From: CAJBLF01 sp964545415
Lineage (GTDB): Bacteria; Patescibacteriota; Gracilibacteria; Absconditabacterales; Absconditicoccaceae
NCBI GenBank assembly: GCA_964545415.1
Contig: CAZJFP010000010.1
Coordinates: 1-41,572 of the forward strand
Direction: 5' to 3'
Length of the DNA stretch: 41,572 bases
Positions 9,291-17,056 of the stretch are shown piece after piece. Positions within the stretch are counted from its first letter, which is position 1. Each line of letters opens with the position of its first letter. Position numbers and translations under genes: made by a program. A model generated the notes under the pieces. It did no database searches. It was not told the origin of the DNA and saw only the letters and a list, made by a program, of their open reading frames with translations.

Positions 9291-9318
9291 TTTATATATA
9301 TTTAAAACAAAATGTCAA
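9291..9318 (-). promoter_or_regulatory. Sigma-70-type promoter of gene 8887-9246
   Basis: Minus strand TTGACA (9318-9313), 16-base spacer, TATAAA (9296-9291), start codon at 9246. Confidence 0.7.
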
Positions 9319-9344
9319 TAGAATATGTTTTTTCTATCTAAATC

Positions 9345-9369
9345 AAAAAAAGCCGGCGATTCGCCGGCT
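9345..9369 (-). terminator. Terminator of gene 9384-9593
   Basis: Perfect stem AGCCGGCGA/TCGCCGGCT adjoining seven As, 15 bases beyond the stop codon of the preceding minus-strand gene. Sister of 8849-8874. Confidence 0.9.
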
Positions 9370-9383
9370 TGAGAAATCTGTTG

Positions 9384-9593
9384 TTACGAAACAAACCAAT
9401 GTTCTTTCATGTCATCAATGGCTCCGAAGAGAGAAAAGAATCCTAATCCGATGATGCCAAAGTGAGCCCAAAAAGAGATTTTTTCCTCTTTGTCTTTGGT
9501 TAATTTGGTTAAATAGATAAGTGCCAGAGCCATGAGTCCCAAAAGGATCCATACTCCGACGAACAACAGGGGAGTATTCAAAAACCATTCCAT
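9384..9593 (-). CDS. Small two-helix membrane protein
   Basis: 69 residues with hydrophobic helices at about 5-28 and 43-60, joined by a basic/acidic loop (TKLTKDKEEKIS). No UGA codon among six glycines. It is followed by its own terminator. A TTTGACA at about 9640 on the minus strand could be its -35 but no good -10 follows at normal spacing. Not recognised. Confidence 0.6.
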   Translation of the reverse strand: MEWFLNTPLLFVGVWILLGLMALALIYLTKLTKDKEEKISFWAHFGIIGLGFFSLFGAIDDMKEHWFVS

Positions 9594-9649
9594 AGTGTAT
9601 TGTTTTTTATATTTTTACTGAATGTAGTTTTTCTCCTTAAGATGTCAAA

Positions 9650-10375
9650 CTAGAGTTTACAATATCTCACAATTTCCTCTTTTTCTTTATACGTATTATG
9701 CAAATCTTCCCAGTTCTGGAGGTGATCGATGTCGATGTCTCCGATCTTAGTTCTTCTCAGTTGAATTAATGTTCCTCCCAGTCCGAGTTGTTGTCCCAGT
9801 CGATATGCGATAGATCTGATATAGGTTCCCGATCCGACATCAAGTTTGAGTTGCAATATCGGAAATTCATATTTCAAAATTTCATATTTCTGGACCTTCA
9901 TCACTTTATTTTCTTCTCTGATTGTCCCGGCTCTTGCATCGTCGTACGACTTTTTTCACGCTATTTTTTTTGCACTGAAAGCGGGGAGTGGTAATTCATA
10001 TTCCGGGATCAATTTCTGCAGTTTTCTTTCTATTTCGCTTAACGTCGGCGCTTCGACACTTCCATTTTCCATCTCCAGACCTATTATTTTTCAATTCTGC
10101 ATTCTGCATTCAAAATTCTTAATTTCTTTTCGTATTTCCATATCTCGTGTATCCGTCACCTTAGAAAAATCGATTGTCGCAATATAGGATTTATCATGTC
10201 CAATGATGTCAGTCAGTTTTTTTGTATCATCATCCAATGCCAAGATCATGAGCCCGGTTGCCATAGGATCAAGCGTTCATCCGTGTCACATTTTTTTATG
10301 TGGAAAATGTTTTCTGATTATGCGGATGACGTCAAAACTGGTTATCCGTCCGGGTTTATCGACTGCGAGAAACAT
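9650..10375 (-). CDS. truB: tRNA pseudouridine-55 synthase TruB
   Basis: 241 residues; TruB makes pseudouridine 55 in the T-loop of tRNAs. Key features: VDKPGRITSFDVI at the start, the catalytic-loop motif KMGHGGTLDPMATG (catalytic Asp in TLDP), SYIATIDF, LPAFSAKKIAGKKSYDDARAG and GSGTYIRSIAYRLG. Two UGA codons give the conserved glycines of KMGHGG and one gives IAG before KKSY, where homologues have NGxRAY. A segment of about 15-20 residues around RKEIKNFECRMQNGK is encoded by an intergenic-type AT repeat and appears to be an in-frame insertion. Bacterial TruB is usually 290-310 residues; here the C-terminal PUA domain is missing or reduced. Confidence 0.95.
10087..10130. repeat. AT-rich repeat embedded in truB
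   Basis: ATTCTGCATTCTGCATTC followed by AAAATTCTTAATTTC matches the word family of the non-coding repeat at 13045-13078 (AATTCTGCATTTTAAATTCTAAATTC). It lies in frame inside truB, in a surface loop between the catalytic and the SAKK motifs. Confidence 0.6.
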
Positions 10376-10393
10376 AAAAAAACTAATGAATAA

Positions 10394-10510
10394 TTAAAAA
10401 TTGAGAATGAATAATATTGGAATTGTTCTTTATGGACTATCGTTGTATAGCAATAGTCTATGGGTTTACAATTCAATCATTATTAATCATTCATTATTCA
10501 TCATTCATCA
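10394..10510. repeat. Palindromic intergenic element with ATAGTCTAT core, copy 1
   Basis: Outer arms TTGAGAATGAATAAT and ATTATTAATCATTCATTATTC are inverted; the core reads GGACTATCGTTGTATAGCAATAGTCTAT, itself an inverted repeat. The same plan is seen at 22111-22241. It separates truB from the next operon. Confidence 0.7.
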
Positions 10511-10582
10511 AATTTTAGTTGATTTTATACGCCAAACCGCTATTACTGTAGGTGATTTTTTTTATCCTATATAAACAAAAGA

Positions 10583-10972
10583 ATGAAAAAACTAGTATAT
10601 TTCGTGATAGTAGTTGGAATCGCTGTCGGAGGACGATATGTCTACAAAACATTCATTACTCCTACGCTCCCTGTAGAGACACCGCAGAGTACTTGAGAAA
10701 TCGTGACAGGTGAAGTGATGACATGAGTTGAGACAACATGAGAAGCATTGACAGGTGAAGCAGTGACTACAGAAGAATCATTTGATTCTGGTACGGTTCC
10801 TATGGTTGAAGGTAGCGTGAGCATCACTACGGGAGAAAATACGGTAGCTACTCGATTAAAAAGTCTTTTTAAGAAGAGAGATGAACAGCCCAAAGACGAT
10901 ACCAAGCTCACTGAAGATGATATCGATCTCATGCAGAATGTTATAGACAAAGTTCAAAGCATAGGAAAATAA
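10583..10972 (+). CDS. Membrane-anchored protein with Thr-Gly-Glu repeats
   Basis: 129 residues. An N-terminal helix (about 3-21) anchors a Thr/Glu/Val-rich linker with several TGE units (STGEIVTGEV, TGVETTGEALTGEA), in which the repeated glycine is written sometimes as GGT and sometimes as UGA. A basic stretch (RLKSLFKKRDE) and an acidic C-terminal helix end the protein. The linker looks like a flexible envelope spacer. First gene of a plus-strand group up to 13784. Unknown function. Confidence 0.75.
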
Positions 10973-10973
10973 T

Positions 10974-11003
10974 TTCCTTATACAGTAAGAAACACATAAG
11001 GAA
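10974..11003 (+). other. Hairpin after the TGE-repeat gene
   Basis: Perfect 8-bp arms TTCCTTAT/ATAAGGAA with a 14-base loop, directly after the stop codon. There is no U tract, so it is not a typical terminator; it could protect the 3' end or attenuate. Confidence 0.4.
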
Positions 11004-11053
11004 TAGATAAAAAGATACTCATGTAGCTGTTTTATTGTTTAGTTGTTTTTTGT

Positions 11054-11347
11054 ATGAACACCTTTTTTGAAATCATTAAGTGAATTTTCTTTTTTTTGAC
11101 GGTGGTTGTAGGGATTTTCCTCCTTAGAGGAAGCGTGATCTTCGGACCAGAATATCATGTAGTGATCAAACAAATGCTGATGCCGGGATATCTCGTATTC
11201 TGTGGAACTATGTTTGGATATATTGTTGCACGCATCCAGCTCGGCTATGAAGATGATCATCCGCACAAAAACAAGATTTATGTCAGATCTTTCATATTTG
11301 GTGTGATCCTCGGAATACTTCTCGCAGTGATCTATATGTTTATCTAA
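11054..11347 (+). CDS. Small three-helix membrane protein
   Basis: 97 residues with one UGA glycine near position 10. Hydrophobic segments at about 5-25, 42-62 and 75-96, with a hydrophilic loop YEDDHPHKNK between the last two. Not recognised. Ends just before the tandem repeat array. Confidence 0.7.
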
Positions 11348-11355
11348 AATAGACT

Positions 11356-11604
11356 ATTAGACAGATTAGATTGANNNNNNNNNNNNNNNNNNNNNNNNNN
11401 NNNNNNNNNNNNNNNNNNNNNNNNNNNNNNNNNNNNNNNNNNNNNNNNNNNNNNNNNNNNNNNNNNNNNNNNNNCTTAGACAGATTAGATTGACTTAGAC
11501 AGATTAGATTGACTTAGACAGATTAGATTGACTTAGACAGATTAGATTCATCTATCCCATCTATTCTATCTATCCCATCTATTCTATCTATCCCATCTAA
11601 TCTA
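11356..11604. repeat. Tandem repeat array of 19-bp and 18-bp units
   Basis: One 19-bp unit (ATTAGACAGATTAGATTGA) precedes the N gap, and four units CTTAGACAGATTAGATTGA follow at 11475-11550, the last ending TTCA. Then three 18-bp units TCTATCCCATCTATTCTA follow at 11551-11604. The second array resembles the reverse complement of the first (TAGATTAGATGGG), so the whole could fold back on itself. The true copy number is hidden by the gap. Confidence 0.9.
11375..11474. other. Assembly gap (100 N)
   Basis: Exactly 100 Ns inside a tandem array, so the size is a placeholder and the array is probably longer than shown. Confidence 0.95.
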
Positions 11605-11627
11605 ATTTAGTCTCCTTATATTGCCTC

Positions 11628-12170
11628 ATGAAACGATATTCTCTGATTGTACTATGTATGTTGCTTATATTGACTGGGTGCTGATCCAAATCATCATTTT
11701 CATTGAAATTTGACGAATTCACTATGAAACTCTATGATAATGAGAAGCAATATGTTGAGAGTAATACGGTAGATATGAGTATGGAAGGCATGACAGTAAT
11801 CAAACAAATGAAAGAGAAGACACCAGATGGATATACAGGATTTATCAATTCGCTTGTTATCTTCAAGGTGCCGGTCTATTCATGAATCAATGCAAAAGAG
11901 CTTTTTGATGCTAATACGAAAGAACTTCAAATCAATCTCTTCAAGTTTGCTTCACTCAGTACAGACACTAACCAATTAGAATGTTGAAATCTACAATATT
12001 CTTGATATACGATGACATTTTCCTATCAAATAGACAAGGATGTTGTTTATGGAGGACAATATCTCTTCATGGACGATGAGACACTCTATCTCCTTTCCTT
12101 GAATAGTATGGATATGGACGATATCAAAAAGTTCGTCAAAAGTCTAAAGACCTTAGTGTGTATAGAATAG
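11628..12170 (+). CDS. Lipoprotein, unknown function
   Basis: 180 residues. Signal sequence MKRYSLIVLCMLLILTGC ends in a lipobox (LTGC), and the residue after the Cys is a UGA-encoded glycine, typical for lipoproteins. Read with the standard code the protein would stop there. The mature part is mixed alpha/beta with the pattern SFSLKFDEFTMKLY...FVKSLKTLVCIE, like small membrane-associated lipoproteins of the DUF-type with a C-terminal helix. Four UGA codons in all. Probably co-transcribed with the multi-pass protein that starts 25 bases later. Confidence 0.8.
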
Positions 12171-12195
12171 ATTTTTACTCTCTTATCACGGTATT

Positions 12196-12975
12196 ATGGC
12201 AAACCAATCAGATTTCTTTAATGAGCCGAGCAATCTCACCTGACGGCAATTGGTGGGAAAGGTAGCTATCGGTATTCTTATCTGAGGAGTGATCGCCGCG
12301 TTGTTGTTTGTCATTCTTTCTTTCATTGGTGGAATGTTTACGACAGCATTCTGAGCGCAATTAGGGACTACCGTCAATCCTATGCTTTCATTGATCTTGC
12401 TTTTCATAGGCTTTTTGAGCACGTTTATCGGCAATATCGGTGTTGGAGGAATATATAGTCTGTTCTATAGCAGAAAATACTACAACACAAGCAAAATGTT
12501 CGGATTGTTATTTCTAACGAACGGAATACTCTTCTTCTTTCTTGCTCCTATCTATATCATATTTGCAAATCAGATAGATATATTGTTTCTTGTTTTGTGA
12601 TTCCATGTGCTGTTTTCTGTATTCGTATCAGCAGCTCAGATAGAGTTTTCTACTAATCCCAATTATAGTGCATCAGCGTTGATGGGGAATGTTTTATGAT
12701 TTGTCTTGGCGTTTTTCTTGTATGCGTTGATCTACAAAATGTCATGATCCGCAGAAGTCCAACAAAAAATTTACTTATTTATGCTTGTCCCTCCAGTAGT
12801 CGGATATGGGTTGATCCCATTCGGTTCAGGCATCCGAGAAAAAATCTATTACAAGTTCTACGAGATAGGAAACAATGGATTGTATATACCATCAGTTACC
12901 GAAGTCGACGAAGAAGAGGAGTCAGCACCTGGAACAAGTACGAGCGGAGGAGAAGATGTTAACGTAGAAAATTAA
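12196..12975 (+). CDS. Multi-pass membrane protein, unknown function
   Basis: 259 residues with six UGA glycines and about six or seven transmembrane helices between residues 20 and 220. The first helices are Gly-rich (AIGILIGGVIAALLFVILSFIGG and FIGNIGVGGIYSLFYS). A hydrophilic, acidic C-terminal tail follows (EEEESAPGTSTSGGED). No transporter signature is seen. The tail suggests docking of a partner protein. Confidence 0.75.
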
Positions 12976-12985
12976 TCAGAAATAA

Positions 12986-13078
12986 TTTAGAATTTAGAAA
13001 AATATCAATTTAGAATTTAGAAAAATATTCTAAATTTAGAAATTCTAAATTTTAAATTCTGCATTTTAAATTCTAAAT
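12986..13078. repeat. AT-rich AATTTAGAATTTAG repeat
   Basis: Four direct AATTTAGAATTT-like units are followed by their inverse (AAATTCTAAATTTTAAATTC). Nothing coding is visible. The AAATTCTGCATTTT word also appears inside truB. Confidence 0.7.
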
Positions 13079-13090
13079 TCGTTTCGTAGT

Positions 13091-13483
13091 ATGCAGTTGT
13101 ATCATATAGCATCACTTATCAAACTATTGCTTGGAGCCGGAATTTTCTTGATTACGTATACATCCATCAATGTATATGAGGATCCTGTTGTCGGTATAGG
13201 GTTATTGATTCTTTGATTGTTTATCGCTTCACGAGGAGCGAGCTTCTACCTTTTTCTTGCAATACAAAAACGGTTTCGCGAGATATCACAGACGCGTTTG
13301 ATCAAAGATAGCTATAAGTTGTCGCTCCTGTTTGGAATCTATGTGCTCATCAATGCACTATTCTTGTTGTTGGGATATCGAAGCAAATTTCTCTGACTCA
13401 TATTGCTCGTAGGATTCATCGTCCTGCAGGTAACTTTATTCTCTGAACAGAAGAAGACGACCAATGAATTCCCTCACATCTAA
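13091..13483 (+). CDS. Four-helix membrane protein
   Basis: 130 residues with two UGA glycines; hydrophobic segments at about 8-24, 34-60, 80-98 and 101-118. The loop between helices 2 and 3 is basic (KRFREISQTRLIKDSYK), suggesting that it faces the cytoplasm. Its last 20 bases overlap the start of the SufT-like gene, so translation of the two is likely coupled. Not recognised. Confidence 0.7.
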
Positions 13484-13784
13484 GACAAGAGAGAAAATAA
13501 TCGAGAAGCTCAAGACGGTCTATGATCCTGAGTTTCCTATGATAGATATGTATACGTTGTGACTTATGTACAAGGTAGATATTGATGAAACCAAAAAAAT
13601 CGTACATATCCTGATGACGTTTACGACGCCGTTCTGCCCTATGGCAGAGATGATCCAAGAGATGGTGAAGAATGCAATATTGGAGGTCGCTCCTGATTTT
13701 GCTGTAGAGATAGCAGTCACCTTCGAACCGCCACGGAACCAATCCATGATAAAAGATCCTGATCTCCAGAGAATGTTCCAATAA
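13464..13784 (+). CDS. SufT/MIP18 family (DUF59) protein
   Basis: 106 residues, the normal size for this domain, which helps mature iron-sulfur proteins. The motif series VYDPEFPMIDMYTLGLMYKVDI (canonical DPEiPvnivdLGLiY), then HILMTFTTPFCPMAEM (the Cys in the T.p.CP motif is kept) and the closing VTFEPPRNQSMI fits well. The Gly of LGL is encoded by UGA. No other Suf gene is nearby, though this window carries a radical SAM enzyme that needs a 4Fe-4S cluster. It overlaps the preceding membrane gene by 20 bases and is followed by a terminator. Confidence 0.85.
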
Positions 13785-13803
13785 TCAGGAAACACTATGA
13801 GGT

Positions 13804-13829
13804 AAATCTGCTAGAAGGTGGATTTTTTT
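13804..13829 (+). terminator. Terminator after SufT-like gene
   Basis: Stem AAATCTGC/GTGGATTT (two G-T pairs) with loop TAGAAG, followed by a T run. Weaker than the others but well placed. Confidence 0.6.
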
Positions 13830-13877
13830 ATACTTGAAAAAAAATTAAAATTAGCTATATGCTATATTGACATTTAT

Positions 13878-15152
13878 ATGAAAAAATCCTATATGGAACA
13901 AAGAACAACTAAAGTTTCGTATGTAAGAAAAACGCTTGAAGAAAAAATCGTTTCAGGAAAATCCAGCGAAACAGCCAAAAAGGAAGTCAGGAAACAAATT
14001 ACTGATGTGCTTTCTATATTGCCACATTTGATTTACACAACACTACATGATGCTACTTGTCCTGAAATAATCAAAAAAAAGCGTCTCTTGTCTGCAATCA
14101 TGTCGTGAAAATCGACTGAGATATCTATGGATACATCGTATATGTTTGATATCACACAAGAGAAATTGCCACCTATGCAAGATGTTCTCAAACAAGATGT
14201 ATTTCTCTGTGACAGAATACTCGATGACGTTGAAGAATATGAAGATATGCTTTCTGAATATACGATGAAGCATATACGTGAGACAGTTCAAGAGTTTCTC
14301 GCAAAAAGACGTGAAGGAATAGAGCTGTTTTATCGCTATCACGATCGTCCTCATCGTCTTTTGGATAAGTTATTGAGCGTATATCTTCCTTTGAATAAGG
14401 ATGAATGAGAAGATGAAGAAACACTCAAAGGATATCTTGCCAACAAAAATATGATAATCAATCTGGATATTACCTATGGCGCAATATATTTTTTTGTTGC
14501 ACCGAAATATACCAAACAATACAACATTCCGCATGCAGGTAAATTTAGGACACAGATGTTTTTGGATGATATAGATATGGGTGTGGATAATGATACCGAG
14601 AATGGTGTGAACGACACTAAAACGCACGAAGTATATGTGATTTTCGGAGAATGAGACAAGACGCTCAAGACCACTATCATACATGAAAGACAGCATCTCA
14701 TCAATCATCAGCTTAGTGATTATTATGTAGATGATTATCTTACTGCAGGACAGAACGAGATCGTCGCATATATGAAGCAAGGTATGAATATCGATGATAT
14801 GAAATATGTTCTCATCAATAGCGGACATTATGATTATTACGATGATGTTCTAGATAATGAGGAGAAATGGATACGTAATTTGGAACAACGCATAGCAGAT
14901 TTGGAAGAGAGAGAAGCTCCCAAAATAGTTATTACCTGACAGAAGAAAAACCTTGAAAAACACAAAAAGGAAATGGAAGCATACAAAAATGACCATCGTG
15001 AAATGTGGGAAGAGTATGTTGCAAATATAGAAAGCTACATAGATGTCGCATATAGAATCCAGAAAGCGAATATACCTAATTATATTACCTTGCTTGCAAT
15101 TACCCCCATCAGAGCATGGAAATCTCTACTCAATACCTATGATATAGAATAA
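13878..15152 (+). CDS. Putative zinc metallopeptidase (HExxH)
   Basis: 424 residues with four UGA glycines. Residues 269-273 read HERQH, an HExxH zinc site in a hydrophobic-flanked helix (TTIIHERQHLIN), and 21 residues further on NEIVAY puts a Glu at 294 in an NExxA context, the third ligand pattern of gluzincins. There is no signal peptide or membrane helix, so it should work in the cytoplasm unless secreted by the T4SS-like machine. The N-terminus (about 1-120) is helical and charged, and residues about 325-385 form a likely coiled coil. I do not know the family; similar short HExxH...NE proteins occur in candidate-phyla genomes. I chose the ATG at 13878 over an upstream GTG at 13818. A terminator follows the stop directly. 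Confidence 0.75.
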
Positions 15153-15182
15153 AAAAACCTGGCCATGCATCCAGGTTTTTTT
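15151..15182. terminator. Bidirectional terminator between convergent genes
   Basis: Stem AACCTGG/CCAGGTT with loop CCATGCAT, A run on the left and T run on the right, so it can serve the metallopeptidase gene and the convergent small gene 15216-15479. The hairpin shares its GGCCATGCAT centre with 15555-15581. Confidence 0.85.
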
Positions 15183-15215
15183 GTTTACGTTATTTCCAGT
15201 TCTTTGCTGGTGTAA

Positions 15216-15479
15216 TTATTCCGCACGTATTTCAGCGGGTGTTGTTTGTACAGGTGAGTTTTGTATACTCCCTGTCTCATTTGTATTGAATCTTTGTCTC
15301 ATTATGTTCCCTCTTTGCTGGAAATCCTGCTGCATCATTCTTTGGTTTCCCATTGTACCTATTCTGTCTCATCTGCATCCGCGTCCGTTGCTGGCAACTC
15401 CTACGATTCAGAGGATGAGTGCAGTTACACTGATGGCCCCGATAATAGTTAAAGCGATGTGTTCTTTGGTGAATGTCAT
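15216..15479 (-). CDS. Small membrane-anchored Met/Gln/Arg-rich protein
   Basis: 87 residues with two UGA glycines. One N-terminal helix (about 8-29) is followed by a positively charged, Met- and Gln-rich stretch (GNQRMMQQDFQQRGNIMRQRF) and a polar tail. It resembles the next gene on the same strand in plan (anchor plus Met/Gly/Arg segment). It has its own operator-promoter (15522-15554), which matches that of the two-component system at 17057-18352, so it is probably a target of that system. Met-rich exported segments can bind Cu(I), but this is inference. Confidence 0.7.
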
Positions 15480-15521
15480 GGTGTAATATACAAAAAGTAA
15501 AATGTCATTTTGACGAGAATG

Positions 15522-15554
15522 AATATAGATATTCACCTTAAATCAATCTTAAAT
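15522..15554 (-). promoter_or_regulatory. Predicted response-regulator operator B and -10
   Basis: On the minus strand two TTTAAG half-sites 11 bp apart, the second followed after nine bases by TATATT (15527-15522). Same geometry as 16254-16307 and 18384-18416. The -35 is replaced by the half-site, typical of an activator-dependent promoter. Confidence 0.65.
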
Positions 15555-15581
15555 AAAAAAACCCGGCCATGCATTCCGGGT
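15555..15581 (-). terminator. Terminator of gene 15627-16199
   Basis: Stem ACCCGG/CCGGGT with loop CCATGCATT; seven As on the plus side give the U tract for minus-strand transcription. It abuts operator B. Confidence 0.8.
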
Positions 15582-15626
15582 TCTCTTCGCACCTAGGTGG
15601 GTGCTAATATATCAAGTTTTTACTGG

Positions 15627-16199
15627 CTACATATCCATTCCGCGTCATTCTCCCTTCATTCATCTTCCCATACCTATGCCTTCGCCTTTTTTTTGAGTTA
15701 TGCCTAAGTCTTCTCTAATCGTTCTAGCTTTTTCATTGTAGGTGTGCATTTCTTGGAGCTTTTTGAATTCTGCTTCGGTATCGATGATGTCGAGGATAGG
15801 ACGTCATGCGTTCAAAGTTTTTCGTGTCGCGTAATCTCATACTTCGAGAGCAGCTTGAACCTTTTCTTGATTAGCTCTTCTGGTAAGCATGTCATTGAAT
15901 TCTGATTCTGTAGAATACCTAGTGATTCCGTATTTCTTATGCGCTGCTACGAATGCAGGGTAATTTTTATCCGTAATAGCTTTTTCTACAGCAATCCTAA
16001 ACGCTTGTGCCTCTGCCATGCTAGCAAATGAGGACATCATGTTTTGTCCAGATCACATACCCATTCTTTGCCCAGAACCAGTTCTCATACCATGAGAGGT
16101 TGTAGTAGTGGTGTTTCCTGCTACTGTTACCGCACCCACGATCATGCTAGTTATCCCAAGCAAACCGATAGTACTCGCTACGATAGATTTTGTTTTCAT
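15627..16199 (-). CDS. Exported Gly/Met-rich protein
   Basis: 190 residues with five UGA glycines. Signal peptide or anchor at 1-28 (MKTKSIVASTIGLLGITSMIVGAVTVAG), then a Thr run, a GMRTGSGQRMGMGSGQNMM segment, a helical domain with two similar helix pairs (AFRIAVEKAITDKNYPAFVAAHKKYG and the EVGDYATRKTLNAGRPILDII region) and a C-terminal GIGMGRGMKGEGRGMDM tail. Met/Gly segments at both ends of a helical core recall periplasmic stress or metal-handling proteins such as CpxP/Spy, but sequence identity is not visible. It lies directly after the response regulator and has a four-half-site operator in front, so it is probably strongly controlled by that system. Confidence 0.75.
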
Positions 16200-16253
16200 G
16201 TCATTGTTTATAAGAATCTAAAAGGCGTCTGTCTATTTCTAGATGACGCCCTC

Positions 16254-16307
16254 AGTATAGTTATGTAGCTTAAAGAAAGCTAAATTTTACCTTAAGAAAA
16301 ATTTAAG
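16254..16307 (-). promoter_or_regulatory. Predicted response-regulator operator C, four half-sites
   Basis: Half-sites of CTTAAA type start at 16269, 16280, 16291 and 16302 on the plus strand, exactly 11 bp apart. The first is followed, on the minus strand, after nine bases by TATACT (16259-16254). The outermost half-site overlaps the stop codon of the response-regulator gene. Controls gene 15627-16199. Confidence 0.65.
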
Positions 16308-16956
16308 CTGGAATCTGATAGCCGAAACCCTTGATTGTCTCTATTGTTGTCTTCCCCAATTTTTTTCTTAGATTGGAAATATAGACGTCGAGCTTTGCGT
16401 CTTCTTCAAAGACTTGATCGTTTCATCGAATCTCTTCTATGATCTCTGTCCTGGAAATACTTCTGCCCTTTCTTTCCAAAAGATATTCTATGATCTGAAA
16501 TTCCTTCAAGGTCAGCTTGATGTCTTTGCTTTCCTTGATGACTTTTTTCTGATCCTTATCCAGACGAAGGGATTTATATTCCAAAATATTCTTCGGCCCA
16601 TTCCTTTTTGTTATCGCTTGGATTCTGACATCCAATTCTTTTAGATCGAATGGTTTGACGAGATAATCATCTGCCCCAGACTCGAATCATTCGAGCTTAT
16701 CGTCCAATTGCCCTTTAGCGGTCGCCATGATGATAGGGACTTCGGGCTGTGATTTCCTTATATTCTTACACAAGGTGATGCCATCCATTCCTGGCAGCAT
16801 CAGATCGAGGACAATGACATCGAATTCTTGGTGTTTCGTTACTTCGAGTGCATACAAACCATTTTCTGCCCACACAACAGAATGATTCTCGAGCTCGAGA
16901 TATCTCTTGATATTGTTGCCGATAGTTTTGTTGTCTTCGACGACTAAAATTCTCAT
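16303..16956 (-). CDS. OmpR/PhoB-family response regulator
   Basis: 217 residues. Receiver domain (1-115): acidic pocket E7/D8, phospho-acceptor D51 in VIVLDLMLPGMDG, and the switch Lys in GADDYLVKPF. The C-terminal winged-helix domain starts near 125, with LTLKEFQIIEYLLERKGRSISR and DVYISNLRKKLGK...TIKGFGYQI, the typical recognition helix and wing. Two UGA glycines; one is in GFESGADDY, a conserved position. The ATG at 16956 opens MRILVVED, so I prefer it to an upstream in-frame ATG. Partner of the kinase encoded just before it; a palindromic repeat lies between them. Its likely binding sites are the three operators listed. Confidence 0.93.
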
Positions 16957-16988
16957 GGATACAATAGCTAAACGATAAAACTTCATTA

Positions 16989-17054
16989 GTCATTGCGAGC
17001 GAAGCGAAGCAATCTTAATTAAGATCGCCACGTCATTATATTCCTCGCGATGAC
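16989..17054. repeat. GTCATTGCGAG palindromic repeat, copy 2
   Basis: A short copy between the kinase and regulator genes, from GTCATTGCGAG to CTCGCGATGAC with inner arms GCAATCTTAATTAAGATCGC. Inside an operon it may tune transcript stability. Confidence 0.8.
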
Positions 17055-17056
17055 AC

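Noticed and set aside
11356..11604. Possible CRISPR array
   Set aside because: The units are head-to-tail without spacers, and no cas genes are present.
13867..13895. TTGACA-N17-TATATG promoter match
   Set aside because: Transcription would start downstream of the best ATG (13878) of the metallopeptidase gene. It is a chance match in AT-rich DNA unless a later start is used.
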